Part shown: piece after piece, positions 17,694 to 29,362 of the stretch
Position numbering within the stretch: position 1 is the first letter of the stretch
How the letters are laid out: each line of letters opens with the position of its first letter
From: Mycolicibacterium parafortuitum
GTDB taxonomy: Bacteria > Actinomycetota > Actinomycetes > Mycobacteriales > Mycobacteriaceae
Direction: 5' to 3'
Length of the DNA stretch: 64,000 nt
Assembly (NCBI RefSeq): GCF_002086815.1
Contig: NZ_MVID01000019.1
Location: 1-64,000, forward strand
Translations under genes and position numbers: made by a program
Notes under the pieces: model-generated
Database searches by the model: none
Told to the model about the DNA's origin: nothing
The model's input: only the letters and a program-made list of their open reading frames with translations

Positions 17694-19103
17694 ATGAGAG
17701 GCGTCGAGGAACATCGGGAATCCGAGGCTTACCTGCAGAAACGTCAGCTGAAGAGCGGTAGCGCGGGCTGGATCTTGCTCGCCGGGCTCGGGGTCAGCTA
17801 CGTCGTCTCCGGGGACTACTCGGGCTGGAACTTCGGGTTGGGACAGGGCGGCTTCGGCGGCCTGGCCATCGCCGCGGTCATCATCGCCGCGATGTACCTG
17901 GCCATGGTGCTGGGGATGGCCGAGATGTCGTCGGCGCTGCCCGCGGCCGGCGGCGGCTACACGTTCGCGCGGCGCGCCCTCGGCCCGTGGGGCGGGTTCG
18001 CGACCGGCACCGCGATCTTGATCGAGTACGCCATCGCGCCGGCCGCGATCGCGACATTCATCGGCGCCTACGTCGAGTCGCTGAACCTGTTCGGGATCAC
18101 CGACGGCTGGTGGGTGTACCTGGCGGCGTACGCGGTGTTCATCGGCATCCACCTGTCCGGTGTGGGCGAAGCACTGAAGGTGATGTTCGTGATCACGGTG
18201 ATCGCGCTCATCGGGATCGTCGTGTTCGCTGTGGCGGCCATCCCCCGGTTCGACGCCGCGAACCTCACCGACATCGCCGTCACCGACGCCGCCGGCGCAT
18301 CGTCACTGCTGCCGTTCGGGGTGCTGGGCATCTGGGCCGCGATCCCGTTCGCGATCTGGTTCTTCCTGGCCATCGAGGGTGTGCCGCTGGCGGCCGAGGA
18401 GGCAGAGGAGCCCGAACGCAACATGCCCAAGGGCATCATCGCCGGCATGGCGGTGCTGCTGGTCACCTGCGTGACGGTGCTGGTGCTGACCACCGGCGCG
18501 GGGGGCGCGTCGGCGATGTCGGAGTCCGGCAACCCGCTGGTCGAGGCTCTCGGCGACAGCAGCTGGGCCCGGGTGGTCAACTACATCGGGCTGGCCGGTC
18601 TGATCGCGAGCTTCTTCTCCATCATCTTCGCGTATTCGCGGCAGCTGTTCGCGCTGTCGCGGGCCGGCTACCTGCCCAAGGTGCTGTCGGTGACCAACCG
18701 GCGCAAGGCGCCGACGCTGGCGCTGATCGTGCCGGGCATCATCGGTTTCCTGCTGTCGCTGATCGGCAAGGGTGACCTGCTGCTGAACATGGCGGTGTTC
18801 GGCGCCGCGGTCAGCTACGTGCTGATGATGGTCAGCCACATCGTGCTGCGGCTGCGCGCACCCGAGATGCACCGCCCGTACCGCACCCCCGGCGGCATCG
18901 CCACCACCGGCTTCGCGCTGGTGATCGCCGCGATCGCGGTCATCGCGACGTTCCTGGTCGACTACGTCGCGGCGCTGGGCTGCCTGCTGGTGTTCGCGGC
19001 GTTCATGGCCTACTTCGGCCTCTACAGCCGGCATCACCTGGTGGCGAACTCCCCCGACGAGGAGTTCGCGGCGCTGGCCTCGGCCGAGGACGAACTGCGC
19101 TGA
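17694..19103 (+). CDS. APC-family permease, ethanolamine permease type
   Basis: A 469-residue transporter of the amino acid/polyamine/organocation superfamily with about 12 membrane helices. The opening SAGWILLAGLGVSYVVSGDYSGWNFGLGQGGFGG is the signature I associate with ethanolamine permeases (Eat/EutP group), and the loop AEEAEEPERNMPKG is usual for APC proteins. It probably imports ethanolamine, but no ethanolamine ammonia-lyase gene (eutBC) is in the window, so a related amine is possible. The 288-bp gap upstream holds two direct copies of GGTAGTTGT (17428 and 17458) and nothing else recognised. Converges on a lipoprotein gene. Confidence 0.82.
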   Translation: MRGVEEHRESEAYLQKRQLKSGSAGWILLAGLGVSYVVSGDYSGWNFGLGQGGFGGLAIAAVIIAAMYLAMVLGMAEMSSALPAAGGGYTFARRALGPWGGFATGTAILIEYAIAPAAIATFIGAYVESLNLFGITDGWWVYLAAYAVFIGIHLSGVGEALKVMFVITVIALIGIVVFAVAAIPRFDAANLTDIAVTDAAGASSLLPFGVLGIWAAIPFAIWFFLAIEGVPLAAEEAEEPERNMPKGIIAGMAVLLVTCVTVLVLTTGAGGASAMSESGNPLVEALGDSSWARVVNYIGLAGLIASFFSIIFAYSRQLFALSRAGYLPKVLSVTNRRKAPTLALIVPGIIGFLLSLIGKGDLLLNMAVFGAAVSYVLMMVSHIVLRLRAPEMHRPYRTPGGIATTGFALVIAAIAVIATFLVDYVAALGCLLVFAAFMAYFGLYSRHHLVANSPDEEFAALASAEDELR

Positions 19104-19112
19104 CCGCGGCGG

Positions 19113-19762
19113 CTATGCGGTGGTGTTGGCGAGCCGGTTGATCCGCCCCAGGGCGTCCTCGGCCAGGCTCGCCACGTCATAGCCGGGCGCGGCCCCGCAC
19201 GTGGTGATCTCGACGGCCGCGTTGTGGGCGGCGACGAACAGGTTGTCGCAGTTCCAGTCGACGGCCCGCAACCCCCACAGCACGCTGCCGTCCGGGCCGT
19301 CGTCGGCGGCGGGTTGCACGGTGAAGTCGTACACGCTGTCGCGCATCGTGGTGACCGACAGACGCTCACCGCTGCACTCGTCGACCAGGCGGCGCGCCGA
19401 CTGCACCGCGGCGGCCGCGTCGAAATCGGAGCGGTACACCGCGACCATCTCCTCGATGTAGAACAGGCCGTCCTCGGTGATCCAATGGCCGCCGTCGGTG
19501 GCCAGCGGACCGCCCGCCTGGATCAGCGGCGGGTCCACCTCGCGGGCGAGCCCGGCGCAGCGTTCCGGTTCGGCGACGACGAACAGGTTGCCGTCCTCAC
19601 CGAGCACCTTCGGGCTGAGCAGATCCACCACCTGGATCTCGGTGATCGGGGCGGCCAGCGCGGCGGGGCGGGCCTGCGGATTGTCGACGTGCCGGGTACA
19701 TCCGGTCAGCAGCGCGGCGGCGCAGACGGCGGTAAACACCGTCGCGCGCCGCGCCGCCGTCG

Positions 19763-19766
<4 letters not shown>
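19113..19766 (-). CDS. Lipoprotein with PknH-like extracellular sensor domain
   Basis: A 217-residue lipoprotein: signal peptide with lipobox LLTGC (Cys23 lipidated), then a domain with four cysteines (ERCAG, DECSG, WNCDN, TTCGA) in the spacing of PknH_C-type sensor domains, which form two disulfides and a ligand cleft. In mycobacteria this domain occurs on the outside of Ser/Thr kinases or alone on lipoproteins. Its ATG overlaps the tex stop codon (ATGA), so it is co-transcribed with tex, an unexpected partner for an outer-surface sensor. Confidence 0.8.
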
Positions 19767-22111
<2,345 letters not shown>

Positions 22112-22140
22112 TCGCGGAACCCTACCCAATCGGGCGGACA

Positions 22141-22165
22141 GTTTGACGGAGCGACTCCGGGGTAG
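22141..22165 (+). promoter_or_regulatory. SigF-type promoter of the TPP enzyme gene
   Basis: GTTT (22141-22144), a 15-base spacer, then GGGTAG (22160-22165). This matches the mycobacterial SigF consensus GTTT-N15-17-GGGTAT at all but the last base. Transcription would start at about 22171-22173, on the GTG or just before the ATG of the TPP enzyme. Confidence 0.6.
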
Positions 22166-22176
22166 CCGCGGTGCTC

Positions 22177-23964
22177 ATGAGCACCGATGTCGCCGACTTC
22201 ATCCTGGACCGCCTGCGCCAGTGGAATGTGACCCACATCTTCGGCTACCCGGGCGACGGGATCAACGGGCTGATCTCCGCGCTCGGCCGCGCCGACAACG
22301 ACCCGATGTTCGTGCAGACCCGCCACGAGGAGATGGCCGCGTTCGCCGCCGTCGGGTACGCGAAGTTCTCCGGCCAGGTCGGCGTGTGCATGGCGACGTC
22401 GGGCCCGGGTGCGGTGCACCTGCTCAACGGCCTCTACGACGCGAAGCTCGACCACGTGCCGGTGGTGGCGATCATCGGGCAGACCGCGCGGACCGCGATG
22501 GGCGGCAGCTACCAGCAGGAGGTCGACCTGCAGGCGGCTTTCGCCGACGTCGCGGCCGGTTACGTGGTGGAGGTCAATGCGTCCGAACAGCTGCCCGCCG
22601 CGCTGGACCGCGCGATCCGCACCGCGCGGACGCGGCGTGCGCCGACGGTGGTGATCGTGCCGTCGGATGTGCAGGAGCAGGAGTACACCCCGCCGGAACA
22701 CCAGTTCAAGCATGTGCCCTCCAGCGACCCCGGCGACGTGGTCGGGGTGATCACCCCGACCGAGGCGCAGGTGCGTCAGGCCGCCGAAATCCTCAACGAC
22801 GGACAGCGGGTCGCGATCCTGATCGGCCAGGGAGCGCGCGGGGCGCACGAGGAGATCGCCCGGGTCGCCGAGCTCACCGGCGCGGGTGTCGCAAAAGCGT
22901 TGCTGGGCAAAGATGTTCTGGCCGACGACCTGCCGTTCGTGACCGGGGCCATCGGGCTGCTCGGCACCAGGCCGAGCTACGAGTTGATGCGCGACTGCGA
23001 CACGCTGCTCATCGTCGGGTCGAATTTCCCTTATACACAGTTCCTTCCGGAGTTCGGTCAGGCCCGCGCGGTACAGATCGACGACGACGGCGCGTCGATC
23101 GGGATGCGGTACCCGACCGAGCTGAACATCGTCGCCGACGCGAAGGCGACCCTGACGGCGATGCTTCCGCACCTGCGCCGCCGGATCGACACCGCGTGGC
23201 GGGACACGGTGGAGAAGAACGTGCGCCACTGGTGGTCGGTGCTGGAGGAACAGAGCACTGTCCCGGCAGATCCCGTCAACCCGATGCGGGTGGCGTGGGA
23301 GCTGTCGAAACGCCTGCCCGCCAACGCGATCGTGACCGCGGACTCCGGGTCGTCGACGACGTGGTACGCGCGCTGCCTGAAGTTCACCGAGGGGGTCCGA
23401 GGGTCGGTGTCGGGGACGCTGGCCACGATGGGCTGCGCGGTGCCGTACGCGCTCGGCGCGAAGTTCGCACATCCGGACCGCCCGGTCGTCGCGTTCGTCG
23501 GCGACGGCGCGATGCAGATGAACGGGCTGGCCGAGCTACTCACCATCCACCGCTACCGGACGGAGTGGGACGACCTGCCGTTCGTGGTGTGCGTGTTCGG
23601 CAACGGCGACCTGAACCAGGTGACCTGGGAACTGCGGGCGATGGGCGGGACACCGAAGTTCGAGGAGTCGCAGAGCCTGCCGGCGGTGAGCTACGCCGAG
23701 GTGGCGCGGGCGATGGGGATCGACGCGATCACCGTGGCCGCCGACGACGACCTGGGCAAGGCGTGGGAATGGGCGCTGTCCACGCCCGGCCCGACACTGC
23801 TGGACGTGCGGTGCGATCCGGAGGTGCCGCCGATACCTCCGCACGTCACGCTGGAGCAGATGCTGAACATGAGTCGCGCGGTCGCCAAAGGCGATCCGAG
23901 CGCACGTCATCTGATGTACCAGACCGTGAAGGTAAAGGCGGCCGAATTCTTCACCCGCTCCTAG
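22177..23964 (+). CDS. Thiamine-pyrophosphate enzyme, pyruvate oxidase/acetolactate synthase type
   Basis: A 595-residue TPP enzyme. N-terminal Pyr domain with the cofactor-activating Glu in TRHEEMAAF (about residue 51), central domain (QRVAILIGQGARGAHEEI), C-terminal PP domain with the metal/TPP motif GDGAMQMNGLAELLTI ending near FGNGDLNQV. The family includes pyruvate oxidase (acetate formation in stationary phase), acetolactate synthase and benzoylformate decarboxylase; the opening GYPGDGINGLISALGRA is closest to pyruvate-oxidase-like proteins. The ATG at 22177 or GTG at 22171 could be used; a SigF-type promoter ends 6-12 bases upstream. Likely a stationary-phase/stress enzyme (inference). 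Confidence 0.85.
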   Translation: MSTDVADFILDRLRQWNVTHIFGYPGDGINGLISALGRADNDPMFVQTRHEEMAAFAAVGYAKFSGQVGVCMATSGPGAVHLLNGLYDAKLDHVPVVAIIGQTARTAMGGSYQQEVDLQAAFADVAAGYVVEVNASEQLPAALDRAIRTARTRRAPTVVIVPSDVQEQEYTPPEHQFKHVPSSDPGDVVGVITPTEAQVRQAAEILNDGQRVAILIGQGARGAHEEIARVAELTGAGVAKALLGKDVLADDLPFVTGAIGLLGTRPSYELMRDCDTLLIVGSNFPYTQFLPEFGQARAVQIDDDGASIGMRYPTELNIVADAKATLTAMLPHLRRRIDTAWRDTVEKNVRHWWSVLEEQSTVPADPVNPMRVAWELSKRLPANAIVTADSGSSTTWYARCLKFTEGVRGSVSGTLATMGCAVPYALGAKFAHPDRPVVAFVGDGAMQMNGLAELLTIHRYRTEWDDLPFVVCVFGNGDLNQVTWELRAMGGTPKFEESQSLPAVSYAEVARAMGIDAITVAADDDLGKAWEWALSTPGPTLLDVRCDPEVPPIPPHVTLEQMLNMSRAVAKGDPSARHLMYQTVKVKAAEFFTRS

Positions 23965-23981
23965 CGAGCGTCTGAGGATGA

Positions 23982-24006
23982 GTTTGAGGATGGGCACGCC
24001 GGGTAT
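23982..24006 (+). promoter_or_regulatory. SigF-type promoter of katE
   Basis: GTTT (23982-23985), 15-base spacer, GGGTAT (24001-24006): a perfect match to the mycobacterial SigF consensus. The ATG lies 38 bases downstream, preceded by GGAGG. Confidence 0.75.
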
Positions 24007-24044
24007 TGCGGGTGGGCTCGTACAGCCCACCACGGAGGTTCGTA

Positions 24045-26192
24045 ATGCCCCCTGCGCGTAAGCGTGACCAGTCCGCTCCCGCCAAAGTCAGTCCGACCGG
24101 CGCCCCCAAAGACACTCAGGAGCAACAGGATCCGCGGTCGCAGTCGGGTCGGTACCTGACCTCGGCTCAGGGTGTCCGGTTGCCCGATACCGATCATTCA
24201 CTCAAGGCGGGCAGCCGCGGCCCGACGCTGATGGAGGACTTCCATCTGCGCGAGAAGATCACCCACTTCGACCACGAACGCATCCCGGAGCGGGTGGTGC
24301 ACGCCCGCGGCGCGGCAGCCCACGGCGTGTTCGAGGCCTACGGCAATGCGGCCTCCGTCACCAAGGCGGGGTTCCTGGCCAAGAAGGGTCAGCAGACCGA
24401 CGTCTTCTGCCGGTTCTCGACCGTGCTCGGATCCCGCGGCTCGGCCGACACCGTCCGCGACACCCGCGGTTTCGCGGTCAAGTTCTACACCGAGGAGGGC
24501 GTCTTCGACCTCGTCGGCAACAACATCCCGGTGTTCTTCATCCAGGACGGCATCAAGTTCCCCGACGTGATCCACGCCGGCAAGCCGCATCCGGACCGGG
24601 AGATCCCGCAGGCGCAGTCCGCGCACGACACGTTCTGGGATTTCGTATCGCTGCACACCGAGGCCACCCACCACGTGTTGTGGAACATGAGCGACCGCGG
24701 CATCCCGCGCTCCTACCGCACCATGGAGGGGTTCGGCGTCCACACCTTCCGGTTGGTCAACGGCAAGGGTGAGACCAGCCTGGCGAAGTTCCACTGGAAG
24801 CCGGTGGCCGGCGTGCACTCGCTGGTGTGGGAGGAGGCCCAGCTCGCCGCAGGGTTCGACCCGGACTTCCACCGCCGCGACATGGCCGACGGCATCGAGG
24901 CCGGGGCGGCGCTGGAGTACGAGCTCGGCGTGCAGGTGATGCCCGACGACGGCACCGAGACCTTCGAAGGCATCGACCTGCTCGACCCGACCAAGATCGT
25001 CCCCGAAGAACTGGTGCCGGTGCAGCTGATCGGCAAGCTGACCCTGAACCGCAATCCGACGAACTACTTCGCCGAGACCGAGCAAGTCGCGTTCCACACC
25101 GGCAACCTGGTCCCCGGCATCGAGGTGACCAACGATCCGCTGATGCAGGCCAGGCTGTTCTCGTACCTGGACACCCAGCTGACCCGGCTCGGCGGTCCGA
25201 ACTTCACGCAGCTGCCGATCAACCGGCCGCGCTGCCCGGTCAACGACATGCTGCGCGACGGCATGCACCAGACCGCGGTCCACACCGGGCAGGCGCCGTA
25301 CCTGCCCAACAGCATCGACGGCGGTGAACCTTTGGTCGCCGACGCCGACGAGGGCGGCTACGTGCAGACGCCGCGGCCGGTCGAGGGCCGGGTCGGCCGA
25401 GTCGCGCCGGTGTCGTTCGACGACCACTTCAGCCAGGCCGCGATGTTCTACCGGTCGCTGACCAAGATCGAACAGGACCACATCGTCGAGGCGTTCACGT
25501 TCGAACTCGGGAAGTGCTACGAGCAGGCGATCAAGGAACGGGAGCTGGAGGTGCTCGCCAACGTCGACACCGACCTGTGCACCCGGGTCGCTGAAGGGCT
25601 CGGACTGCCTGCGCCCCAAGGCTCTCCGCCCGAGGACGTCATGCTGTCGCCCGCACTGTCTCAGGTGGTGACCACACCCGGCCCGGTGGCGGGCCGCAAG
25701 GTCGCGATCATCGCCGACGAGGACTCCGATCTGGCAGGCGTGACCAAGCTGATCAAGGCGCTCGACAAGGCCGGTGTGGTGCCGATGGTGACCGCGCCGG
25801 TCGGCGGGACGCTGAAGTCCGGTCGCCGCTCGGTCATCGTGGAACGCACCTTCGACACCGCCCGCTCGATCGAGTTCGACGCGGTGGTCGTCGCCGACGG
25901 GGCGTTGCAGCGCAACGACATCAAGATGGTCGTCCTGCTGCACGAGATGCTCCGGCACTGCAAGGCCCTCGGCGCGTGGGGCAGCGGCGCCGCCGCGCTG
26001 GAGGCGGCCGGCATCAGCGTGTCGGATCCCGGTGTGCTGACCGCGGATGATGTGAGTAACAGCTTCGGAGCGGAACTGCTGGCCGCACTCGGGCTGCATC
26101 GGGTGTGGGACCGCGCGGAACTCGTGATGTCCTCTGAGGTGCCGCCGGTTCGCGCAGAGGTCAAGAAGGGGCGGCGCAACAGGAAAGGCTAG
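24045..26192 (+). CDS. katE: Large-subunit monofunctional catalase (HPII/KatE type)
   Basis: A 715-residue haem catalase that converts hydrogen peroxide to water and oxygen. Active-site His86 in [12 protein letters not shown], Asn region near [15 protein letters not shown], and the haem-ligating Tyr in [15 protein letters not shown] are visible. From about residue 555 a flavodoxin/GATase-like C-terminal domain ([14 protein letters not shown] to AAALEAAGI) marks the large-subunit clade (usual length about 700-750). A basic Pro-rich N-terminal arm precedes the core. The ATG at 24045 is chosen because GGAGG sits eight bases upstream. A perfect SigF-type promoter precedes it. Confidence 0.95.
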   Translation: MPPARKRDQSAPAKVSPTGAPKDTQEQQDPRSQSGRYLTSAQGVRLPDTDHSLKAGSRGPTLMEDFHLREKITHFDHERIPERVVHARGAAAHGVFEAYGNAASVTKAGFLAKKGQQTDVFCRFSTVLGSRGSADTVRDTRGFAVKFYTEEGVFDLVGNNIPVFFIQDGIKFPDVIHAGKPHPDREIPQAQSAHDTFWDFVSLHTEATHHVLWNMSDRGIPRSYRTMEGFGVHTFRLVNGKGETSLAKFHWKPVAGVHSLVWEEAQLAAGFDPDFHRRDMADGIEAGAALEYELGVQVMPDDGTETFEGIDLLDPTKIVPEELVPVQLIGKLTLNRNPTNYFAETEQVAFHTGNLVPGIEVTNDPLMQARLFSYLDTQLTRLGGPNFTQLPINRPRCPVNDMLRDGMHQTAVHTGQAPYLPNSIDGGEPLVADADEGGYVQTPRPVEGRVGRVAPVSFDDHFSQAAMFYRSLTKIEQDHIVEAFTFELGKCYEQAIKERELEVLANVDTDLCTRVAEGLGLPAPQGSPPEDVMLSPALSQVVTTPGPVAGRKVAIIADEDSDLAGVTKLIKALDKAGVVPMVTAPVGGTLKSGRRSVIVERTFDTARSIEFDAVVVADGALQRNDIKMVVLLHEMLRHCKALGAWGSGAAALEAAGISVSDPGVLTADDVSNSFGAELLAALGLHRVWDRAELVMSSEVPPVRAEVKKGRRNRKG

Positions 26193-26251
26193 CGACATTT
26201 CGTTTTCCGGATAGTCGGATCGCCGGTCTTTCGTTTGCCGCGCTGTGCGGA

Positions 26252-26295
26252 GATGCCGAATATGACACCATCGCCCAGACATGGGGTGTCGGCAT
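26252..26295. repeat. Inverted repeat upstream of the small ORF and araC-type gene
   Basis: GACACC (26264-26269) pairs with GGTGTC (26285-26290), extended after a bulge by ATGCC (26253-26257) with GGCAT (26291-26295). It lies 14 bases before the GTG of a 26-codon frame and could be an operator or an RNA hairpin. Confidence 0.4.
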
Positions 26296-26308
26296 ACGAA
26301 AGGCGCTG

Positions 26309-26389
26309 GTGGACTTGAGCATTCTGCCGTCGAACGCGGGGCCCGTCGGGCTGCCCGTGTCCGACGTCGGAGCGTGGACCCGCGCCTAG
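26309..26389 (+). CDS. Possible 26-residue small ORF before the AraC regulator
   Basis: A GTG-started frame ends with TAG at 26387-26389, four bases before the TTG of the AraC-type gene. AAAGG lies six to eleven bases upstream of the GTG. The peptide (MDLSILPSNAGPVG, then LPVSDVGAWTRA) has no recognised homologue. It may be a leader peptide, a remnant of a longer gene, or chance. Confidence 0.3.
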   Translation: MDLSILPSNAGPVGLPVSDVGAWTRA

Positions 26390-26393
26390 CTCG

Positions 26394-27272
26394 TTGAGCA
26401 CCGCCGATCACCCGCGCCGGCCGGCGCGGTTCGAGTTCACTGCTGACGATCCGGACAGCGTCTACCGGCATGTGCGGCGTTCGGCACCGGGCTTCCATCT
26501 GGACCGGATCGAGCATCCGGGCGATGCGACGCTGAGCGTGGACGAGATCCGCGACGACGTCCTGCTGTGGGTGCAGGAAGGCGAGGTCCGCTTCGGCGAA
26601 CACGCCGAGGCGGGGGCGGCCGCGGGCGGGGATGTGCGGCTGCTGACCCCGGGTGCCCGTCCGGTCTCGTTGCGCACCGTCGACGCACGGATGACGGTGG
26701 TGCACCTACGCACCGCTCTGCCGCCGCCGCCGTCCCCGCCGGCGTGGCTGCTCCCGCTCACGGCGGCGTCGGCCGACGTGGTCCGGCGCACGGTGAGCTA
26801 CGTCAGCGAGATGGTCGACCTCGACGCGTCCGCCGATCACCCCGCCGCGGCGGACTCGCTGACCGACGCACTGACCCGGCTGCTGCGCGCGACCGCGCTG
26901 ACGGGGTTCCCGGCGACCTCGGGCGACGGCTCCGACCGCGCCGGATCCTTCCCCAAAGCCCTGCAGGCCGCGCTGGCCTACATCGATGCCAACCTGGGGC
27001 GCCGCGTCACGCTGTCGGAGCTCGCCGGCGCGGCGTTCACCACCCCGCGCACCGTGCAGTACCTGTTCCGCCGCTACCTGGACGTGACGCCGACGGCCTA
27101 TGTGCGGCAGGTCCGGTTGGCCGCGGCGCGTCAGGAACTACTGACCGCGCACCGCTCGGAGGCGACGGTCACCGCGACCGCGGCCAAGTGGGGGTTCGGG
27201 CACACGGGCCGGTTCGCGGTGCTGTACCGGCAGACCTACGGGGAGAGCCCGCATCAGACGCTGGGCCGCTGA
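26394..27272 (+). CDS. AraC/XylS-family transcriptional regulator
   Basis: A 292-residue regulator. Residues 1 to about 185 form an AraC-binding-like sensor domain (FEFTADDPDSVYRHVRRSAPGF, typical of AraC_binding_2). Residues 190-292 contain the two helix-turn-helix motifs: RRVTLSELAGAAFTTPRTVQ with YLFRRYLDVTPTAYVRQVRL, and TVTATAAKWGFGHTGRFAVL with YRQTYGESPHQTLGR. The family usually activates nearby genes when an effector binds. TTG start at 26394, close behind a short frame ending at 26389. Likely targets are unknown; katE upstream and the PhoU-like gene downstream have their own SigF-type promoters. Confidence 0.85.
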   Translation: MSTADHPRRPARFEFTADDPDSVYRHVRRSAPGFHLDRIEHPGDATLSVDEIRDDVLLWVQEGEVRFGEHAEAGAAAGGDVRLLTPGARPVSLRTVDARMTVVHLRTALPPPPSPPAWLLPLTAASADVVRRTVSYVSEMVDLDASADHPAAADSLTDALTRLLRATALTGFPATSGDGSDRAGSFPKALQAALAYIDANLGRRVTLSELAGAAFTTPRTVQYLFRRYLDVTPTAYVRQVRLAAARQELLTAHRSEATVTATAAKWGFGHTGRFAVLYRQTYGESPHQTLGR

Positions 27273-27319
27273 AGCGGGTACCCGGCCGGCCGGCGGAGTC
27301 CTGCCCGCGTGAACCCCGG

Positions 27320-27344
27320 GTTTGCCGAGCCGTGGCCTGGGTAC
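27320..27344 (+). promoter_or_regulatory. SigF-type promoter of the PhoU-like gene
   Basis: GTTT (27320-27323), 15-base spacer, GGGTAC (27339-27344). Only the last base differs from GGGTAT. The gene's ATG is 31 bases downstream. Confidence 0.65.
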
Positions 27345-27375
27345 GCGTCGGTTTCTCCCGAACAGTAGAGAGAGC

Positions 27376-28065
27376 ATGCGCAACGAGTTTCACGAGTCCC
27401 TGGACGCCCTCACCGTCGATCTGGCCGATATGTGCGGACGTGCCGCCGAGCTCATCCAGACCGCCTCGGCGGCCCTGCTCGACGGCGACGAGGCCAGCGC
27501 CGACCGGGCGGTGTTCGAGATGAAGCGCCTGACCAGGCTCGGCAACGCGGTACAGGAGCGCACCTACGGGCTACTGGCGCTTCAGGCCCCCGTCGCCCGT
27601 GATCTGCGCACGGTGGTCTCGGCGCTGTACATCGCCTCCGACGCGGATCGGATGGGCGGGCTGGCGGCGCACATCGCGCGCACGGCGCGCCGCAGGCATC
27701 CCGAGCGGGTCATTCCCGAGCAGGTGTACCCGCTGTTCGCCGATATGGCCTATACCGCAACCGAACTGGCCGAGCAGGTGCGCGGGACGGTGAACAGTGG
27801 TGATCCCGAACAGGCACGCCGCGTCTGCGACGGCGACGAGCGGATGAACGAGTTGCACCGCGAACTGTTCGCCGAGTTGGTCGGACCGCACTGGCAACAC
27901 GGCGCGATGGTCGCGGCAGATCTGGTGCTGGTCGGACGGTTCTACGAACGCTTCGCCGACCACTGCGTCGAGATCGCGCGGCGGGTGTACTTCCGCGCGA
28001 CCGGCGAGCAGCTCTGCCCTGCCGACGAGCCGCGGCCCGTCGGCGATCCGCCCATTCTCAGATAG
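27376..28065 (+). CDS. PhoU/PhoY-like phosphate-signalling regulator
   Basis: A 229-residue all-helical protein with two PhoU repeats (residues about 8-100 and 115-215), carrying PhoU-type metal-cluster signatures (EMKRLTRLGNAVQER; GDERMNELHRELF; LVGRFYERFADHCVEIARRV). PhoU/PhoY proteins link Pst phosphate transport to the SenX3-RegX3 two-component system and influence persistence. The ATG at 27376 is chosen by its GAGAGAG ribosome site; the longer frame would start inside the SigF-type promoter. No pst genes are nearby, so this is a stand-alone copy, and its promoter suggests stress rather than phosphate control. Its last 8 bp overlap the convergent glycosyltransferase. Confidence 0.88.
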   Translation: MRNEFHESLDALTVDLADMCGRAAELIQTASAALLDGDEASADRAVFEMKRLTRLGNAVQERTYGLLALQAPVARDLRTVVSALYIASDADRMGGLAAHIARTARRRHPERVIPEQVYPLFADMAYTATELAEQVRGTVNSGDPEQARRVCDGDERMNELHRELFAELVGPHWQHGAMVAADLVLVGRFYERFADHCVEIARRVYFRATGEQLCPADEPRPVGDPPILR

Positions 28066-29200
28066 GCAGCGCGGTCGTTGCCGTGTACCGGCCGACCGCC
28101 GCGACGTACGCGGCGTCGGCGTCGGACGCGACGACGTCCCAGCTGTACCGTGACCGCGCCCGGGAGCGCCCCGCGAGCCCCATCCCCTGCCGCAACACCG
28201 TCTGGCTCAGGGCCGAGCGCAGCGCGCGGTTCAGTGCGGGCAGGTCCCCCAGCGGCGCGAGAATGCCGGTGACATCGTCGATGACGGCGTCGTTGGCCCC
28301 GCCGTGCCCGACCGCGACGATCGGTGCGCCGCAGGCCATCGCGTGCAGCAGTACCTCGGCGCCCGGCTCGTAGCGCGACGGGCTGACCACCACATCGGCC
28401 GCGCGGAACAGCGCGGTCAGGTCGCTCTGGTCCGCACCGCAGATCAGCTCGATACGGTCGCCGACCCCGAGCTGGTCGGCCGTGGCCCGCACACCGGCGG
28501 CCTCCCCGCCGGTGTCGCCGTCCATCGCGACCAGGACCAGCCGCGCGTCGCCGAGCGACGGCAGCATCCTGAGCACATCGACCAGGCCGTGTCCGGTGGA
28601 GAAGTCCCGGGCGATCGCGACGAGGCGGCACGGCCCGCCGACCGGGCGCCCGGCGATCTCTTCGGGCGTGACGTCGTCGACCTCGACACCGGGTGCGAGC
28701 ACCGTGATCTTCGTGCGCGCGCAGCCCAGCCGGATGAGTTCGTGCATGTCGTCGTGGCACGCGACCGTCACCGCGGTCGCGTTGCGCGCCAGCAGCGTCT
28801 CGAGCTTGACCGCGGTCTCCGACGCGGCGCCGGTTCCGCGGTGCCGGCGCGCGGTGGTGGACAGCTCGTGGAAGGTCTGCACCGTGGGTACCGGACACCG
28901 TTTGGCGGCCAGCTGCGCGGCCATCCCGTACACCCAGCCGTGGCAGTGCACCACGTCGGGGCGGTCCCGGCTCCATACGTTCTCGAGGTGCCGCGCGATC
29001 TCCCCGATCGCCGGCATCAGGTCGGTGGAGTTCCGCAGATCCGGGATGTCGACAGGGATCGTCTCTGCCGCGGAGTGGATCCGGACCTCGTGACCGCGCC
29101 GGACGAGTGCGCCGGACAGGTCGCCGAGGCCGTAGTGTCCGCCACCGTCCCGGTCCGTCGAACTGCGGCGTACCGGATCCCCTACGACTGCAATCTTCAT
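28058..29200 (-). CDS. GT4-family glycosyltransferase
   Basis: A 380-residue GT-B fold enzyme. The N-terminal Rossmann half starts MKIAVVGDP with a glycine-rich loop GGGHYGLGDLSGAL and carries DVVHCHGW and QTFHELSTTARRH; the C-terminal half has the nucleotide-sugar signature SRYEPGAEVLLHAMACGAPI with the two conserved Glu region of GT4 enzymes. It is soluble or peripheral and would transfer a sugar from an NDP- or GDP-sugar to an unknown acceptor. Alone in its transcription unit, it overlaps the tail of the PhoU-like gene by 8 bp. Confidence 0.88.
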   Translation of the reverse strand: MKIAVVGDPVRRSSTDRDGGGHYGLGDLSGALVRRGHEVRIHSAAETIPVDIPDLRNSTDLMPAIGEIARHLENVWSRDRPDVVHCHGWVYGMAAQLAAKRCPVPTVQTFHELSTTARRHRGTGAASETAVKLETLLARNATAVTVACHDDMHELIRLGCARTKITVLAPGVEVDDVTPEEIAGRPVGGPCRLVAIARDFSTGHGLVDVLRMLPSLGDARLVLVAMDGDTGGEAAGVRATADQLGVGDRIELICGADQSDLTALFRAADVVVSPSRYEPGAEVLLHAMACGAPIVAVGHGGANDAVIDDVTGILAPLGDLPALNRALRSALSQTVLRQGMGLAGRSRARSRYSWDVVASDADAAYVAAVGRYTATTALPI

Positions 29201-29362
29201 GCGGTCCTTTCGTCTGCCCCGTCAATTGGTTGTAAGGCCCGCCGGCCGCCGGTTCAAACGCGACACCGGTGAGGTCTTCGCCTGCTGTCCGCTGCCCTTC
29301 GTGCCGCGGACTGATTTCGCCCGGACGGTTGACCGCGAGCGTCGGCGGGAACAGTGCCTGCG

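Noticed and set aside
24198-26705. 835-codon open frame on the minus strand opposite katE
   Set aside because: Runs through the whole catalase gene and its neighbour; His/Arg/Val-rich shadow without domain motifs.
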